NCBI RefSeq assembly: GCF_006516965.1
Contig: NZ_VHLH01000002.1
Location: forward strand, 124,001 to 188,000
Reading direction: 5' to 3'
DNA length: 64,000 bases
DNA from: Pararhizobium mangrovi
GTDB lineage: Bacteria > Pseudomonadota > Alphaproteobacteria > Rhizobiales > Rhizobiaceae
The translations under genes were made by a program, and so were the position numbers. Under the pieces are notes generated by a model. It was given only the letters and a program-made list of their open reading frames with translations. It did not search any database and was not told the origin of the DNA. This document shows, in pieces, positions 36,002 through 45,094 of this stretch (positions within the stretch are counted from its first letter, which is position 1; each line of letters starts with the position of its first letter).

Positions 36002-38125
36002 TCACGCCCCACGCTCGTCGTGAAAATGGTCATAAATAAGTTGCGCCGTCGAGCGCGAAATGCCTTCGACCGACAAAAGATCGTCGAAGGCGGCGCGCGA
36101 GACGGCCTTCGCCGTGCCGAAGTGGTGGAGCAGCGCGCGCTTGCGGGTCGGCCCGATGCCGGCGATCTCGTCGAGCGGGTTCTTGACCATTTCCTTCTTG
36201 CGCCGCGCACGGTGCGAGCCGATGGCGAAACGGTGCGCCTCGTCGCGCATGCGCTGGACGAAATAGAGCACGGGATCGCGTGGCGGCAGGGAGAAATCCG
36301 TCTTGCCCCTGGCGAAGAAGCGCTCGCGACCGGCCTCGCGGTCGGCTCCCTTGGCGACGCCGATCGCCGTCACGCTGTCGGACACGCCGAGTTCGTCGAG
36401 AATGCCGCGCACCGCCGACATCTGGCCCTGGCCACCATCGATGAAGATGACGTCCGGCCACGCCGGCATCGCGGCATCCTGCGGGTTTTCCGTTTCGTCG
36501 TCATCGGCCGGGCGGTTCGCCGCATCCTCTAGCTCGGGCTTGCCGTGCTCCTTGAGGAGCCGGGAGAAGCGGCGCTGCATGACCTCGCGCATCATCCCGA
36601 AATCGTCGCCCGGGGTCAGGTCCTCCGAACGGATGTTGAACTTGCGGTACTGGTTCTTCACGAAGCCGTCCGCGCCGGCGACGATCATGCCGCCGACGGC
36701 GTTCGTGCCCATGATGTGGGAATTGTCGTAAACCTCGATGCGACGCGGGGTACGGGGCAGGGAGAAGGTTTCAGCAAGACCCTTGAGCAGGCGCGTCTGC
36801 GATGCCGTTTCGGCGATGCGCCGGCCGTGCGCTTCCTTCGCGTTCGAAAGCACGTGGTCGAGAAGATCCTTCTTCTCGCCGCGCTGGGGGACGGAAACCG
36901 TGACCTTGCGATGGGCCTTGATGCCGAGCGCTTCGGCAAGCAGCGCCTGCTCCTCGATCGGTTCGGAGATCATCACCTGCTTGGGGCAGGGCTTGTCGTC
37001 GTAGAACTGGGAAAGGAACGCGCCGAGGATTTCCGCCGCCGTAAGCGATGGATCGGCCTTCGGGAAATAGGCGCGATTGCCCCAATTCTGGCCTGTGCGG
37101 AAGAAGAACACCTGAATGCAGGCTACGCCGCCCTCGTTGTAGATCGCGAAGACGTCCGCCTCCTCGACGCTGCGCGGATTGATGCCCTGATGGCTCTGCA
37201 CGTGGGAAAGGGCGGAGAGGCGATCGCGAAAGAGCGCGGCGCTTTCGAAATCGAGGTTTTCCGATGCTTCCTGCATCTGCCGCGAGATCGTCGCCTTTAC
37301 CTTCTGGCTCTTGCCGGAAAGGAAATCCTTCGCCTCGCCCACGAGCTCGCGGTAGCCGGCCTCGTCGATCTCGCCGGTGCACGGGCCAGAGCACCGCTTG
37401 ATCTGGTAGAGCAGGCAGGGTCGCGTCCGCGCATCGAAGACGCTGTCGGAACAAGTGCGGATCAGGAAAGCGCGCTGCAGCGAATTGATCGTCCGTCCGA
37501 CGGCGCCGGCGGACGCGAACGGACCGAAATAGTCGCCCTTCCTCGAATGGGCGCCGCGATGCTTGAAGATCGCCGGCGCCTGATGGTCGCCGGTGATCAG
37601 GATATACGGAAAGGACTTGTCGTCCCGAAGTAGAACATTGAAGCGCGGGCGCAGGCGCTTGATAAGATTGGCTTCGAGAAGAAGCGCTTCCGTTTCCGTG
37701 CGCGTCGTCACGAACTCCATCGTCACCGTGCGGGTGATCATGCGCTCGATGCGGTTGGAATGGCCGCGCCCCTGCGCGTAGTTCGAGACGCGCTTCTTCA
37801 GGCTGCGCGCCTTGCCGACGTAGAGAACGTCGCCGGCCTCGTCGAACATGCGATAGACGCCGGGGCTGTTCGGCAGGCGCGGCAGGAAGGCGCGGATCGC
37901 CTCTGCACCCTTCAGGCCCTTGGCGACGTCGGCAGTATCCTCCCATTCGATCGCACCGGTAAGCGTGCGTACACGGTCGGAGGCGTCTTCCGGCGCTTCG
38001 TCGTCGCTGCCACCGCCTTCGTCGCGTTCGTCGTAGACGACGCCGGCGACATCGTCGGCGGCGCGTTCGGCACGCTTGCGATCCGCACGTTCTTCGGGGT
38101 CGAGGTTCTCGGTGTCTTCGCTCAT
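36002..38125 (-). CDS. uvrC: excinuclease ABC subunit C
   Basis: UvrC makes both incisions in nucleotide excision repair. The domains in order are an acidic N-terminal extension (about residues 1-60), the GIY-YIG nuclease ([20 protein letters not shown]), a UVR domain near 250, the RNase H-like nuclease with [18 protein letters not shown], and C-terminal helix-hairpin-helix motifs with [15 protein letters not shown]. The 707 residues exceed the E. coli length (610), mainly through the extension and an acidic insert near 530-545. The start at 38125 overlaps the SDR stop (ATGA). Confidence 0.96.
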   Translation of the reverse strand: MSEDTENLDPEERADRKRAERAADDVAGVVYDERDEGGGSDDEAPEDASDRVRTLTGAIEWEDTADVAKGLKGAEAIRAFLPRLPNSPGVYRMFDEAGDVLYVGKARSLKKRVSNYAQGRGHSNRIERMITRTVTMEFVTTRTETEALLLEANLIKRLRPRFNVLLRDDKSFPYILITGDHQAPAIFKHRGAHSRKGDYFGPFASAGAVGRTINSLQRAFLIRTCSDSVFDARTRPCLLYQIKRCSGPCTGEIDEAGYRELVGEAKDFLSGKSQKVKATISRQMQEASENLDFESAALFRDRLSALSHVQSHQGINPRSVEEADVFAIYNEGGVACIQVFFFRTGQNWGNRAYFPKADPSLTAAEILGAFLSQFYDDKPCPKQVMISEPIEEQALLAEALGIKAHRKVTVSVPQRGEKKDLLDHVLSNAKEAHGRRIAETASQTRLLKGLAETFSLPRTPRRIEVYDNSHIMGTNAVGGMIVAGADGFVKNQYRKFNIRSEDLTPGDDFGMMREVMQRRFSRLLKEHGKPELEDAANRPADDDETENPQDAAMPAWPDVIFIDGGQGQMSAVRGILDELGVSDSVTAIGVAKGADREAGRERFFARGKTDFSLPPRDPVLYFVQRMRDEAHRFAIGSHRARRKKEMVKNPLDEIAGIGPTRKRALLHHFGTAKAVSRAAFDDLLSVEGISRSTAQLIYDHFHDERGA

Positions 38126-38907
38126 CCCGCGACGTCCACTGTGTCCGGCGTGCGCCAGGCGAGGTGCTGGCCGCCGTCGAGGGCGATCATCTGGCCGGTG
38201 ATCGACCGGCAATCATAGAGATAGCGTATGGTTCGACCGAATTCGTCAGCCTGCGGGCCGCGTTCGAGCGGAACCCGTGCGGTCTGCGCTTCGAAGTCTT
38301 CCGCCGACTGGTGCTCGCTCGCCATCGCCGGCCCCGGACCGATCGCGTTGACGCGGATGCGCGGCGCCAATCCCTGCGCCATCGTCTGTGTCGCGGTCCA
38401 GAGCGTCGATTTCGACAGGGTGTAGGAGAAGAACTCCGGCGTCAGGCGCCAGACACGCTGATCGACGATGTTGACGACGAGCGGGTTGTCGCCGAGATCC
38501 GCCTGCGCCGCGAAGCGCTGGGCGAGCAGCACGGGCGCCCGCGCATGGATCGCGAAATGCGCGTCCCATGTGCCGGCGTCGAAGCGTTCGGCGGTATCTT
38601 CCTTGAAGAGCGAGGCGCTGTTGACGAGCAGATCGACCGGGCCGAGTGCTTCGCTAGCGCGTGCGATCAGGTTCTCCGCCTGTTCGACATCGGTGAGATC
38701 GGCACGCACGAACGCGGCTCGACCGCCATCCGAACGAATGCTTCCGACGAGCGCTTCTGCCTCGTCGGTCGAGCGGTTGGCGTGGACGGCGACCGCAAAG
38801 CCGTTTCGCGCCAGATCCTCGACGATCGCCCGGCCGATGCGTTTCGCGCCGCCCGTCACCAATGCCGTCCGGTATTCACCCATTCCGCGGTCCGCTCCCG
38901 TCTTCAT
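38122..38907 (-). CDS. SDR family oxidoreductase, FolM/pteridine-reductase-like
   Basis: This short-chain dehydrogenase of about 261 residues has [11 protein letters not shown], where the Arg in the cofactor loop is the pteridine-reductase signature, NSASLF in place of the usual NNAG, and YTLSK as the Tyr-Lys pair. FolM-type enzymes reduce dihydropterins, which would be used for tetrahydropterin cofactors or dihydrofolate. The start could be 38907 (MKTGADRG) or 38883 (MGEYRTALV). It overlaps uvrC by four bases and leads the uvrC-pgsA-moaD-moaE group, so it has an odd but conserved partner in DNA repair. Confidence 0.83.
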   Translation of the reverse strand: MKTGADRGMGEYRTALVTGGAKRIGRAIVEDLARNGFAVAVHANRSTDEAEALVGSIRSDGGRAAFVRADLTDVEQAENLIARASEALGPVDLLVNSASLFKEDTAERFDAGTWDAHFAIHARAPVLLAQRFAAQADLGDNPLVVNIVDQRVWRLTPEFFSYTLSKSTLWTATQTMAQGLAPRIRVNAIGPGPAMASEHQSAEDFEAQTARVPLERGPQADEFGRTIRYLYDCRSITGQMIALDGGQHLAWRTPDTVDVAG

Positions 38908-39289
38908 CACACACGACCCGATATAGGCGCCGGATCGCGGCGAAAACAACGCGCGAGCCCGTGATGCACGGAAGACTTTGCCCGTGGACCGATACCGTCC
39001 TGCTTTTTCGTGCGGTGTTGCATTTCTCCCGCACGTGCGAGACTCCGATGGGAGAATCAAAAAAATTCATCAAAATCAGATACCTAGAACCGTCTTTATA
39101 CATCTTGGGTAAGGCTAATCTCCCTTGGCCCGTAACGGCTGTGGACGAATGCGGCACCACGGCCCTTGCTTCGGCTGCAAAATGTCCCGATCGATGGCCA
39201 TATGGTTTGCGTGCCGGTGGAACGACGGCTTCCACGGCGCGTTGGTACGGCGGCTGCGTACGGTACGACGCAGGCCGACAGGAGTTTTC
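38908..39289. other. intergenic region with AT-rich segment, divergent promoters
   Basis: This 382-base gap lies between the SDR gene (leftward) and the OMP gene (rightward). Bases about 39050-39120 are strikingly AT-rich and contain A-runs, unlike the flanks. This is the probable promoter and upstream-element region for the strongly expressed OMP. Bases 39125-39289 would form a leader of about 165 bases. No recognisable small gene is seen. Confidence 0.55.
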
Positions 39290-39925
39290 ATGCGTAGAAG
39301 CGGCATCCTCGTTGCGGGCATTGCGATCGCGCTTGCAGGGTTCGGACAGGCACATGCCGCGGACCTTCAGGCAGCGCCCGTCGCACCCGAGCCCTCGGAC
39401 GGCAAGCCCCTCTACGTCTGGAGCGGGCCCTATGCCGGCGCGTTCGCAGGGTACAATTCCGATGATTTCGACAATCCGGACGATACCGGCGACGGGGCCA
39501 TGGGCGGCGGTTTCGCGGGCTATAACTGGCAGCACGAGAACTACGTCTTCGGCGTCGAGGCCGATCTCGGCTATTCCGGCGCAGATGCCGAGGTGGCCGG
39601 CCTCAAGGCGGACCAGGAGCTCTTCGGTTCCGTTCGCGGGCGGATGGGCTATGCGTTCGACAATCCCTTCATGGTCTATGCGACGGGCGGCATCGCCGGT
39701 TCGAACCTCAAGCTCGACGACGGCGACAGCTCGGACACGAAGACCCATGTCGGGTGGACGGCGGGTGCGGGCGCGGAAGCCTCGATCACCGACAACGTGA
39801 CGGCGCGCGTCGAATATCGCTATTCCGACTACGGTTCGAAGAACTACGACCTGCCCGACAGCGGCCCGGTCTCTTCCGGCTTCGACGAGCAGAGCGTGCG
39901 CGCCGGCATCGGCATCAAGTTCTGA
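39290..39925 (+). CDS. outer-membrane beta-barrel protein (Omp25/31, RopB-like)
   Basis: The 211-residue protein has a signal peptide cleaved after AHA (about residue 23), the WSGPYAGAFAGYNSDD segment common to the alphaproteobacterial small OMP family, eight predicted beta-strands and a C-terminal Phe (GIGIKF) recognised by the BAM complex. Such proteins are abundant structural OMPs. AGGAG sits just upstream of the ATG at 39290. The long AT-rich upstream region suggests strong, regulated expression. Confidence 0.92.
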   Translation: MRRSGILVAGIAIALAGFGQAHAADLQAAPVAPEPSDGKPLYVWSGPYAGAFAGYNSDDFDNPDDTGDGAMGGGFAGYNWQHENYVFGVEADLGYSGADAEVAGLKADQELFGSVRGRMGYAFDNPFMVYATGGIAGSNLKLDDGDSSDTKTHVGWTAGAGAEASITDNVTARVEYRYSDYGSKNYDLPDSGPVSSGFDEQSVRAGIGIKF

Positions 39926-39941
39926 CGCCGGTGCCGTTTTT
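39910..39941 (+). terminator. putative terminator overlapping the OMP stop
   Basis: CGGCATC (39910-39916) pairs with GGTGCCG (39930-39936), with one G-U and a 13-base loop, followed by TTTTT (39937-39941). The left arm lies within the last codons of the OMP gene. The stem is short, so this is a modest prediction. Confidence 0.5.
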
Positions 39942-39961
39942 CCGATAAAGCTGGTCTGCTA

Positions 39962-40567
39962 TCAACTCTCGGCGACGTGCGGCTTCAACTCCGCATAGTC
40001 CGGGAAGATCTTCTCGAACTTCGTCGTCCAGTTCTTGAGCTTCGGCCGGCCCCGTTCCCACTTTCCTTCGAAGCGCAGCGCCAGATAGCCGAGCAGGCCA
40101 GCGATCGCGAAATGCGCACCGGTGAGGTTCTTCGCCGTGCGCGGCAGGTTGGCTTCCAGGTGATCGAGCCCGCGCTCCACACGGCGCCACTGCTTGTCGA
40201 TCCACTCTTGGTGCACCTTTTCCTCCGGCCGGAAGCGGCGCTCGTAGACGACGAGGATCAGCGCGTCCATGATCCCGTCGCACAATGCTTCGAGCACCTC
40301 CGCCTGCGTGCGCTTGGCGGTGTTGCGCGGATAGAGCTTCCGCCCGCTTTCCCGATCGAGATACTGCATGATCGCACGACTGTCGAAGACGACCGTTCCG
40401 TCTTCGGCCTGCACCGTCGGGATCTTGCCGAGCGGGTTGCGATCGACCAGATCGCTGCCCTCGGAAGCGGTATCGGTCGCCACTTCCTCGAAGGGAAGGC
40501 CGGCATAGCGCGCGGCCATGCGCACCTTGGCGGAATAGGGCGAAGCGGAAGAAGTCAGGATTTTCAT
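39962..40567 (-). CDS. glutathione S-transferase family protein
   Basis: This 201-residue cytosolic protein has the thioredoxin-fold N-terminal domain (MKILTSSASPYSAKVRMAA, then NPLGKIPTVQ and the glutathione-binding FDSRAIMQYLD) and an all-helical C-terminal domain with LTGAHFAIAGLLGYLALRF. It probably conjugates or reduces with glutathione; the substrate is unknown. The start at 40567 gives the canonical beta-strand 1. A decayed relative is present at 44871-45082. Confidence 0.92.
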   Translation of the reverse strand: MKILTSSASPYSAKVRMAARYAGLPFEEVATDTASEGSDLVDRNPLGKIPTVQAEDGTVVFDSRAIMQYLDRESGRKLYPRNTAKRTQAEVLEALCDGIMDALILVVYERRFRPEEKVHQEWIDKQWRRVERGLDHLEANLPRTAKNLTGAHFAIAGLLGYLALRFEGKWERGRPKLKNWTTKFEKIFPDYAELKPHVAES

Positions 40568-40615
40568 GAAAGCTCCGGTAGGCACGAATGTCGGAAGGAA
40601 GACCGCGGTAGCGGT

Positions 40616-41293
40616 TCAATCGGCCGCCGGCAAGCGCAATCTGGAGGTGTTGCAGCCATTGGCATCCACCTCCGGGCATGCCCGGAAAGCGAGCGACCAT
40701 GTGAGGCAGATGCGCACTTCGCTGAGGCGAGCGTTGCGGCAGGTGACCGCGATGCCGGTGGAAGGAAGTCCCGGATTGGCCATGCGAAACGCTGCTTCGA
40801 CGTTTGCGGGGTCCGCCGACCGAGCTGGCGCAGGCGAAGCGAAGGCACGGGGGATCGCGACGTTTGCACGAGCCTTTCGGACGAGCGCGAAGTAGGCCTG
40901 CTGATCGAGCCCGGTGCAGGTGCCGTGCTTGCGCCATTCGTGCTCGATGAGGGCGACGTCCGGCGTCAGGTCCGTCATGCGCTCGGCAAGCGTCTTCGGC
41001 ACATGGTCGGGCAGGGTCGTCGGGCAGAAGGCGGGATAACCGTGCTCGTTCTGCGGCCAGAGGCCGTGAACGACGAAGCCGTACCCCGTATGCGGACCAC
41101 ATTCACGCGGGCTCGCGTCCCGGCCGGCGTCCCGGCAATAGCTCGGCGCCCATGAGAGCGCGAGAACGTAAAAGGCGAACGTTCCGGGCGCTTCACCGTC
41201 GGCGAGTGCCGGACCGGACGTCGCGCACGCGCCGATCCATGCCGTGACCGCCAGCGCAATGCGACGGCGGAAAGGGCGATGCGACCGCGTCAA
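40616..41293 (-). CDS. secreted ribonuclease T2
   Basis: RNase T2 enzymes cleave single-stranded RNA via 2',3'-cyclic phosphates and act in the periplasm or outside. The 225-residue form starting at TTG 41293 has a signal peptide (about 1-32, ending PALA). Catalytic motifs CAS-I VVHGLWPQN (His76) and CAS-II HEWRKHGTC (His118, Glu119, His123) are intact. Six or more cysteines suit disulfides. The TTG overlaps the stop of the upstream secreted four-cysteine gene (TTGA), implying coupled translation; an ATG at 41344 would add 17 Arg/Leu-rich residues and overlap that gene more. Role may be phosphate and nucleoside scavenging. Confidence 0.92.
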   Translation of the reverse strand: MTRSHRPFRRRIALAVTAWIGACATSGPALADGEAPGTFAFYVLALSWAPSYCRDAGRDASPRECGPHTGYGFVVHGLWPQNEHGYPAFCPTTLPDHVPKTLAERMTDLTPDVALIEHEWRKHGTCTGLDQQAYFALVRKARANVAIPRAFASPAPARSADPANVEAAFRMANPGLPSTGIAVTCRNARLSEVRICLTWSLAFRACPEVDANGCNTSRLRLPAAD

Positions 41294-41742
41294 TAAGGAT
41301 TTTCGTAGCGAACGGTGGAGCAGTGCGAACCGTAGACGTGCCATGGATCGAGGCCGGCGATGCAGTATTCCACGCGATCGCCGATGCCGGCGAATCCCAT
41401 CGTCGATTCGATCAGGTAATAGATGGGCCGCGGAGGGCTTCCCTGCATGACGACGGTCGCCTCGCAGTAGATGCGCCGGACGAGGTGCGTCGGGTCGTAG
41501 GGGTGGTAGGCGATCAGCCGCGCGTCACGGAAATCGGTGATGGCAAGCGGCGCGTGAAGGTAGTTGCGCGCGCGGTAGTCGAACTCGCTGTCGATCGTCG
41601 CCAGCGTGCCGTGCTGCGCGCAGACGGACGAGCCGACCGCCATCGCGCCACGCGGGCCGGGCTGGACGTAGTCCGCGGCATTCGCCGGTGCGCAGAAAAG
41701 GGCGGCACCGATCGCCACCATGGACAGCATTTTGCCAAACAT
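41290..41742 (-). CDS. secreted four-cysteine protein of unknown family
   Basis: I do not recognise this family. The 150-residue protein has a clear signal peptide (MFGKMLSMVAIGAALFC start, cleavage after ANA near residue 22). The mature part of about 127 residues has four cysteines (in SSVCAQHG, RIYCEAT, VEYCIAG and GSHCSTV), consistent with two disulfides, many aromatic residues, and no membrane segment. Its stop is fused to the TTG start of the RNase T2 gene (TTGA), so the two products should be made together and exported to the same compartment. A chaperone, binding partner or modulator of the RNase is possible but unproven. Confidence 0.8.
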   Translation of the reverse strand: MFGKMLSMVAIGAALFCAPANAADYVQPGPRGAMAVGSSVCAQHGTLATIDSEFDYRARNYLHAPLAITDFRDARLIAYHPYDPTHLVRRIYCEATVVMQGSPPRPIYYLIESTMGFAGIGDRVEYCIAGLDPWHVYGSHCSTVRYENPY

Positions 41743-41832
41743 CGTCTTTCCTTACCAAGCGGAGGCGTGCCTTCGGCCCCATCGGAAGATGGACGGGACC
41801 GATCGCGTGTCAAGAAGGATATGCGCCGCGTC

Positions 41833-42678
41833 TTAGCGTGACGTTACCAACTCTTCGACGCGCCAGCCAGCGGTTTCGTCCTGCGCCAGCAGGGGCACGA
41901 TCGCCGGCAGGAGAACGCCGAGCTCTTCGGCGAGCACGAAGGGCGGGTTGACGACGAGGAGGCCGCTGCCGTCCAGCCCCTTCGCCCGCGTTCGCACGCT
42001 CAGTTCGCAACGCAGCGCCTCCTTCGGCGCGAGCCGGCGGACGCCTTCGACGAGCCCGCGCGCCGGTTCGCCGGTCTTCAGCGGATACCACAGGCAATAC
42101 GTGCCGCCGGGAAAACGGCGAAGGGCACGGGCGACCCCGTCCAGCATGCGCGTCACCTCGCCGGTATCTTCGAAGGGCGGATCGATCAGCACCAGGCCGC
42201 GGCGTTCCTTGAAGGGCACGTGCCCGCCGAGCGCGAGAAAGCCATCGAGCTTCGTCGTGCGTACGTGGTGGTCGCCGTCGAAGAGCGTCTGGAGCTCGGC
42301 GAAATCTTCCGGATGCAGTTCGATCGCGGAGAGGCGGTCCTGCGTGCGCATCAGCCGCCGCGCTAGCAAGGGGGAGCCCGGATAGGCCTCGATCGCACCC
42401 GTGGGGTTCATCCCCCGAACGACGTCGAGATAGGGTGCGGCCAGTTCGGCGGGCTTTGCCGGCAGGTCGGCCGTCATCAACCGGCCGATGCCCTCGCGCC
42501 ATTCGCCGGTCCGCTGCGCCTTTTCTCCGGTCAGATCGTACCGGCCGCAACCGGCATGCGTATCAAGGATGCGGAACGGCTTTTCCTTGCGCTGAAGGTA
42601 GCGGACGACACGCGCGAGCACGAGGTGCTTGAGCACATCGGCGAAATTGCCTGCATGGTAGACGTGTCGATAGTTCAT
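41833..42678 (-). CDS. rlmJ: 23S rRNA (adenine2030-N6)-methyltransferase RlmJ
   Basis: RlmJ methylates A2030 of 23S rRNA. The 281 residues start with MNYRHVYHAGNFADVLKH, the family hallmark, contain the SAM-binding ILDTHAGCGRYDL and the catalytic DPPFE motif in LVLIDPPFEDTGE. The ATG at 42678 lies 66 bases from the divergent oxidoreductase gene. Length is normal. Confidence 0.95.
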   Translation of the reverse strand: MNYRHVYHAGNFADVLKHLVLARVVRYLQRKEKPFRILDTHAGCGRYDLTGEKAQRTGEWREGIGRLMTADLPAKPAELAAPYLDVVRGMNPTGAIEAYPGSPLLARRLMRTQDRLSAIELHPEDFAELQTLFDGDHHVRTTKLDGFLALGGHVPFKERRGLVLIDPPFEDTGEVTRMLDGVARALRRFPGGTYCLWYPLKTGEPARGLVEGVRRLAPKEALRCELSVRTRAKGLDGSGLLVVNPPFVLAEELGVLLPAIVPLLAQDETAGWRVEELVTSR

Positions 42679-42744
42679 GGTCGATGGGTGGCTTCGGTTC
42701 TGAAACGGGTGGTCGCGGCGGCAGTCGTGCCATATACGAGGCGC

Positions 42745-44871
42745 ATGAACGATGCGAGCCCGATCCCGACGAACCAACGGACCGGCTTTTCGGCCTGTCC
42801 CCACGATTGCCCTTCGACCTGCGCGCTCGACGTCGAGATCGGCGCGGACGGCCGGGTCGGCCGCATGCGCGGCGCGCGGGAAAACACGTATACGGCGGGC
42901 GTGATCTGCGCCAAGGTCGCGCGCTACGCCGAACGGCTCTACCATCCCGATCGCCTGCTGCACCCGCTGCGCCGTTCGGGAGCGAAGGGCGAGGGGCACT
43001 GGCAGCGCATCTCATGGGACGACGCGCTCGACACGATCGCCGAGCGGTTCTGTCAGGCCGAGCAGCGCCATGGCAGCGAAGCGATATGGCCCTACCTGTT
43101 CGCCGGAACGATGGGTCTCGTCCAGCGCGATTCGATCCATCGTCTGCGGCATGCCAAGCGCTATTCCGGCCAGTTCGATTCCATCTGCACCAATCTCGCC
43201 TGGACGGGCTTTTTCGCCGGCACGGGCAAGCTGATGGGCCCGGATCCGCGCGAGATGGCGAAATCCGATTGCGTCGTCATCTGGGGCACGAACGCCGTCG
43301 CCACGCAGGTCAACGTCATGACCCATGCGATGCGCGCGCGAAAGGAACGCGGCGCGAAGATCGTCGTGATCGACGTCTACGAGACGGCGACGATGAAGCA
43401 GGCGGACACGGCGCTGATGTTGAAGCCCGGCACCGACGGCGCGCTGGCCTGCGCCGTCATGCACGTGCTCTTTCGCGAAGGCTTGGCCGATCGCGCGTTC
43501 CTCGCCGCGCATACGGACGACGCGGCGGGCCTCGAAGCGCATCTGGCAACGCGCACGCCGGAATGGGCGGCGGCGATCACCGGCCTTTGCGTGGAAGAGA
43601 TCGAGGCGTTCGCGCGGTTGCTCGGCCGCACGAAACGCAGCTATCTGCGCCTCGGCTACGGCTTTACCCGCAGCCGTAACGGCGCCGTCAACATGCACGC
43701 TGCAAGCTGCATCGCTTCGGTTACCGGTAGCTGGCAGTTCGAGGGCGGCGGTGCCTTCCACTCGAACAGCGGCACCTTCGGGCTCAATCAGGCCGAGATC
43801 ATGGGTCTCGGCGAGCGCGACGCCGGCGTGCGCTCGCTCGACCAGAGCCGCATCGGCGCGGTGCTGACCGGTGAGCCCGACGCGCTCTACGGCGGGCCGC
43901 CGGTGACGGCCATGCTCGTGCAGAACACGAATCCGGCGAACGTCGCGCCGGAGCAGCGCAAGGTGCGGCGCGGGCTCCTGCGCGAGGATCTCTTCGTCGC
44001 CGTCCACGAGCAGTTCCTGACGGAAACGGCAGACCTTGCCGACATCGTGCTGCCGGCGACGATGTTCGTGGAGCACGACGACATCTACAAGGGTGGCGGG
44101 CAGCAACACATCACGCTCGGACCGAAGCTCGTCGAACCGCCGGAAACGGTGCGCACGAACCACTTCGTGATCGAGGAGCTGGCAAAGCGGCTCGGTGTTT
44201 CCGATCGTCCGGGCTTCGGCATGACCGAACGCCAGCTGATCGACGGGATGATGGCGGCGAGCGGCTATCCCGGCTTCGAGAAGCTCCTTCGCGAACGCTG
44301 GATCGACTGCCAGCCTCGCTTCGGGGAAGCGCACTACCTCGACGGTTTCGTTTGGCCGGACCGCAAGTTCCGCTTCGCGCCGGACTGGACCGGGCAGCGC
44401 GCGCCGAACCGTCCGCCGGAAACGATGGGCGTGCAGGGCCCGCACGAGCGCCTTCCGCGCTTTCCCGACCACGTCGACGTCATCGAGACCGCGGACGAAG
44501 CCCACCCCTTTCGGCTGGCGACCTCGCCGGCGCGCAACTTCCTGAACTCGACCTTTTCCGAAACGGACGGATCGCGCACGCGCGAGGGGCGCCCCGAGGC
44601 CATGCTCCATCCCGACGACGCGCGTGAGATCGGCGTCGCGGATGGCGATGTCGTCGTGCTCGGCAATCCGCGCGGCGCGGTGCGCATCCATGCGCGGCTC
44701 TTTTCCGGCCTGCGGCGCGGCGTGGTGGTCTGTGAGGGGCTGTGGCCGAACCGCGACCACCTCGATGGCGAAGGGATCAATGTTCTGACCGGCGCGGACC
44801 CTTGCGCTCCCTTCGGCGGAGCTGCGTTTCACGACAACCGCATCTGGGTGCGTGCAGACCGGAAGGCCTGA
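42745..44871 (+). CDS. molybdopterin-dependent oxidoreductase (DMSO reductase family)
   Basis: This 708-residue cytosolic enzyme binds a bis-molybdopterin guanine dinucleotide cofactor. An N-terminal [4Fe-4S] site is visible as CPHDCPSTC plus a later cysteine (Cys18, Cys22, Cys26, Cys55), followed by the Moco domains and a C-terminal Asp-decarboxylase-like domain (about 600-708). There is no twin-arginine signal, so it is not periplasmic. The substrate is unknown; relatives are annotated loosely as BisC or formate dehydrogenase-like. The stop overlaps the ATG of the GST pseudogene (TGATG), showing that a GST was once coupled to it. Confidence 0.9.
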   Translation: MNDASPIPTNQRTGFSACPHDCPSTCALDVEIGADGRVGRMRGARENTYTAGVICAKVARYAERLYHPDRLLHPLRRSGAKGEGHWQRISWDDALDTIAERFCQAEQRHGSEAIWPYLFAGTMGLVQRDSIHRLRHAKRYSGQFDSICTNLAWTGFFAGTGKLMGPDPREMAKSDCVVIWGTNAVATQVNVMTHAMRARKERGAKIVVIDVYETATMKQADTALMLKPGTDGALACAVMHVLFREGLADRAFLAAHTDDAAGLEAHLATRTPEWAAAITGLCVEEIEAFARLLGRTKRSYLRLGYGFTRSRNGAVNMHAASCIASVTGSWQFEGGGAFHSNSGTFGLNQAEIMGLGERDAGVRSLDQSRIGAVLTGEPDALYGGPPVTAMLVQNTNPANVAPEQRKVRRGLLREDLFVAVHEQFLTETADLADIVLPATMFVEHDDIYKGGGQQHITLGPKLVEPPETVRTNHFVIEELAKRLGVSDRPGFGMTERQLIDGMMAASGYPGFEKLLRERWIDCQPRFGEAHYLDGFVWPDRKFRFAPDWTGQRAPNRPPETMGVQGPHERLPRFPDHVDVIETADEAHPFRLATSPARNFLNSTFSETDGSRTREGRPEAMLHPDDAREIGVADGDVVVLGNPRGAVRIHARLFSGLRRGVVVCEGLWPNRDHLDGEGINVLTGADPCAPFGGAAFHDNRIWVRADRKA

Positions 44872-45082
44872 TGCAACTCCGGTTCGCGTCGACATCGCCC
44901 TTCGCGCCCTGAACCCGCTCGCGAAGGTGCCGACGCTCGTGACCGAAACGGGCGAGGCGATCTGCGAATCCGCCGTCATCTGCGAATATCTGGACACGTC
45001 GGTACCGGCGGAGCGCGCGAACCTTGCCGCGTGGTACGCGATCGTATCGGAACGCCCATCGATGGCCGAAACGCACCATCGC
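44871..45082 (+). pseudogene. decayed glutathione S-transferase gene
   Basis: Three pieces of a GST occur in order. An N-terminus MQLRFASTSPFAP (44871-44909) is closed by TGA at 44910. A shifted frame then encodes LNPLAKVPTLV and ESAVICEYLD (about 44906-45000), the glutathione-binding part of the thioredoxin fold. Directly after comes NLAAWYAIVSERPSMAET (about 45018-45073), which matches the very C-terminus of the same GST group. Two internal deletions of roughly 35 and 110 codons plus a frameshift explain this. The ATG overlaps the oxidoreductase stop, so the intact gene was translationally coupled to it. Confidence 0.82.
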
Positions 45083-45094
45083 GGTGAAGGGCGT

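Noticed and set aside
40616-41344. An upstream ATG start for RNase T2 at 41344
   Set aside because: It adds 17 residues before an already complete signal peptide and overlaps the preceding gene by 55 bases; the TTG start forming a TTGA overlap fits better.
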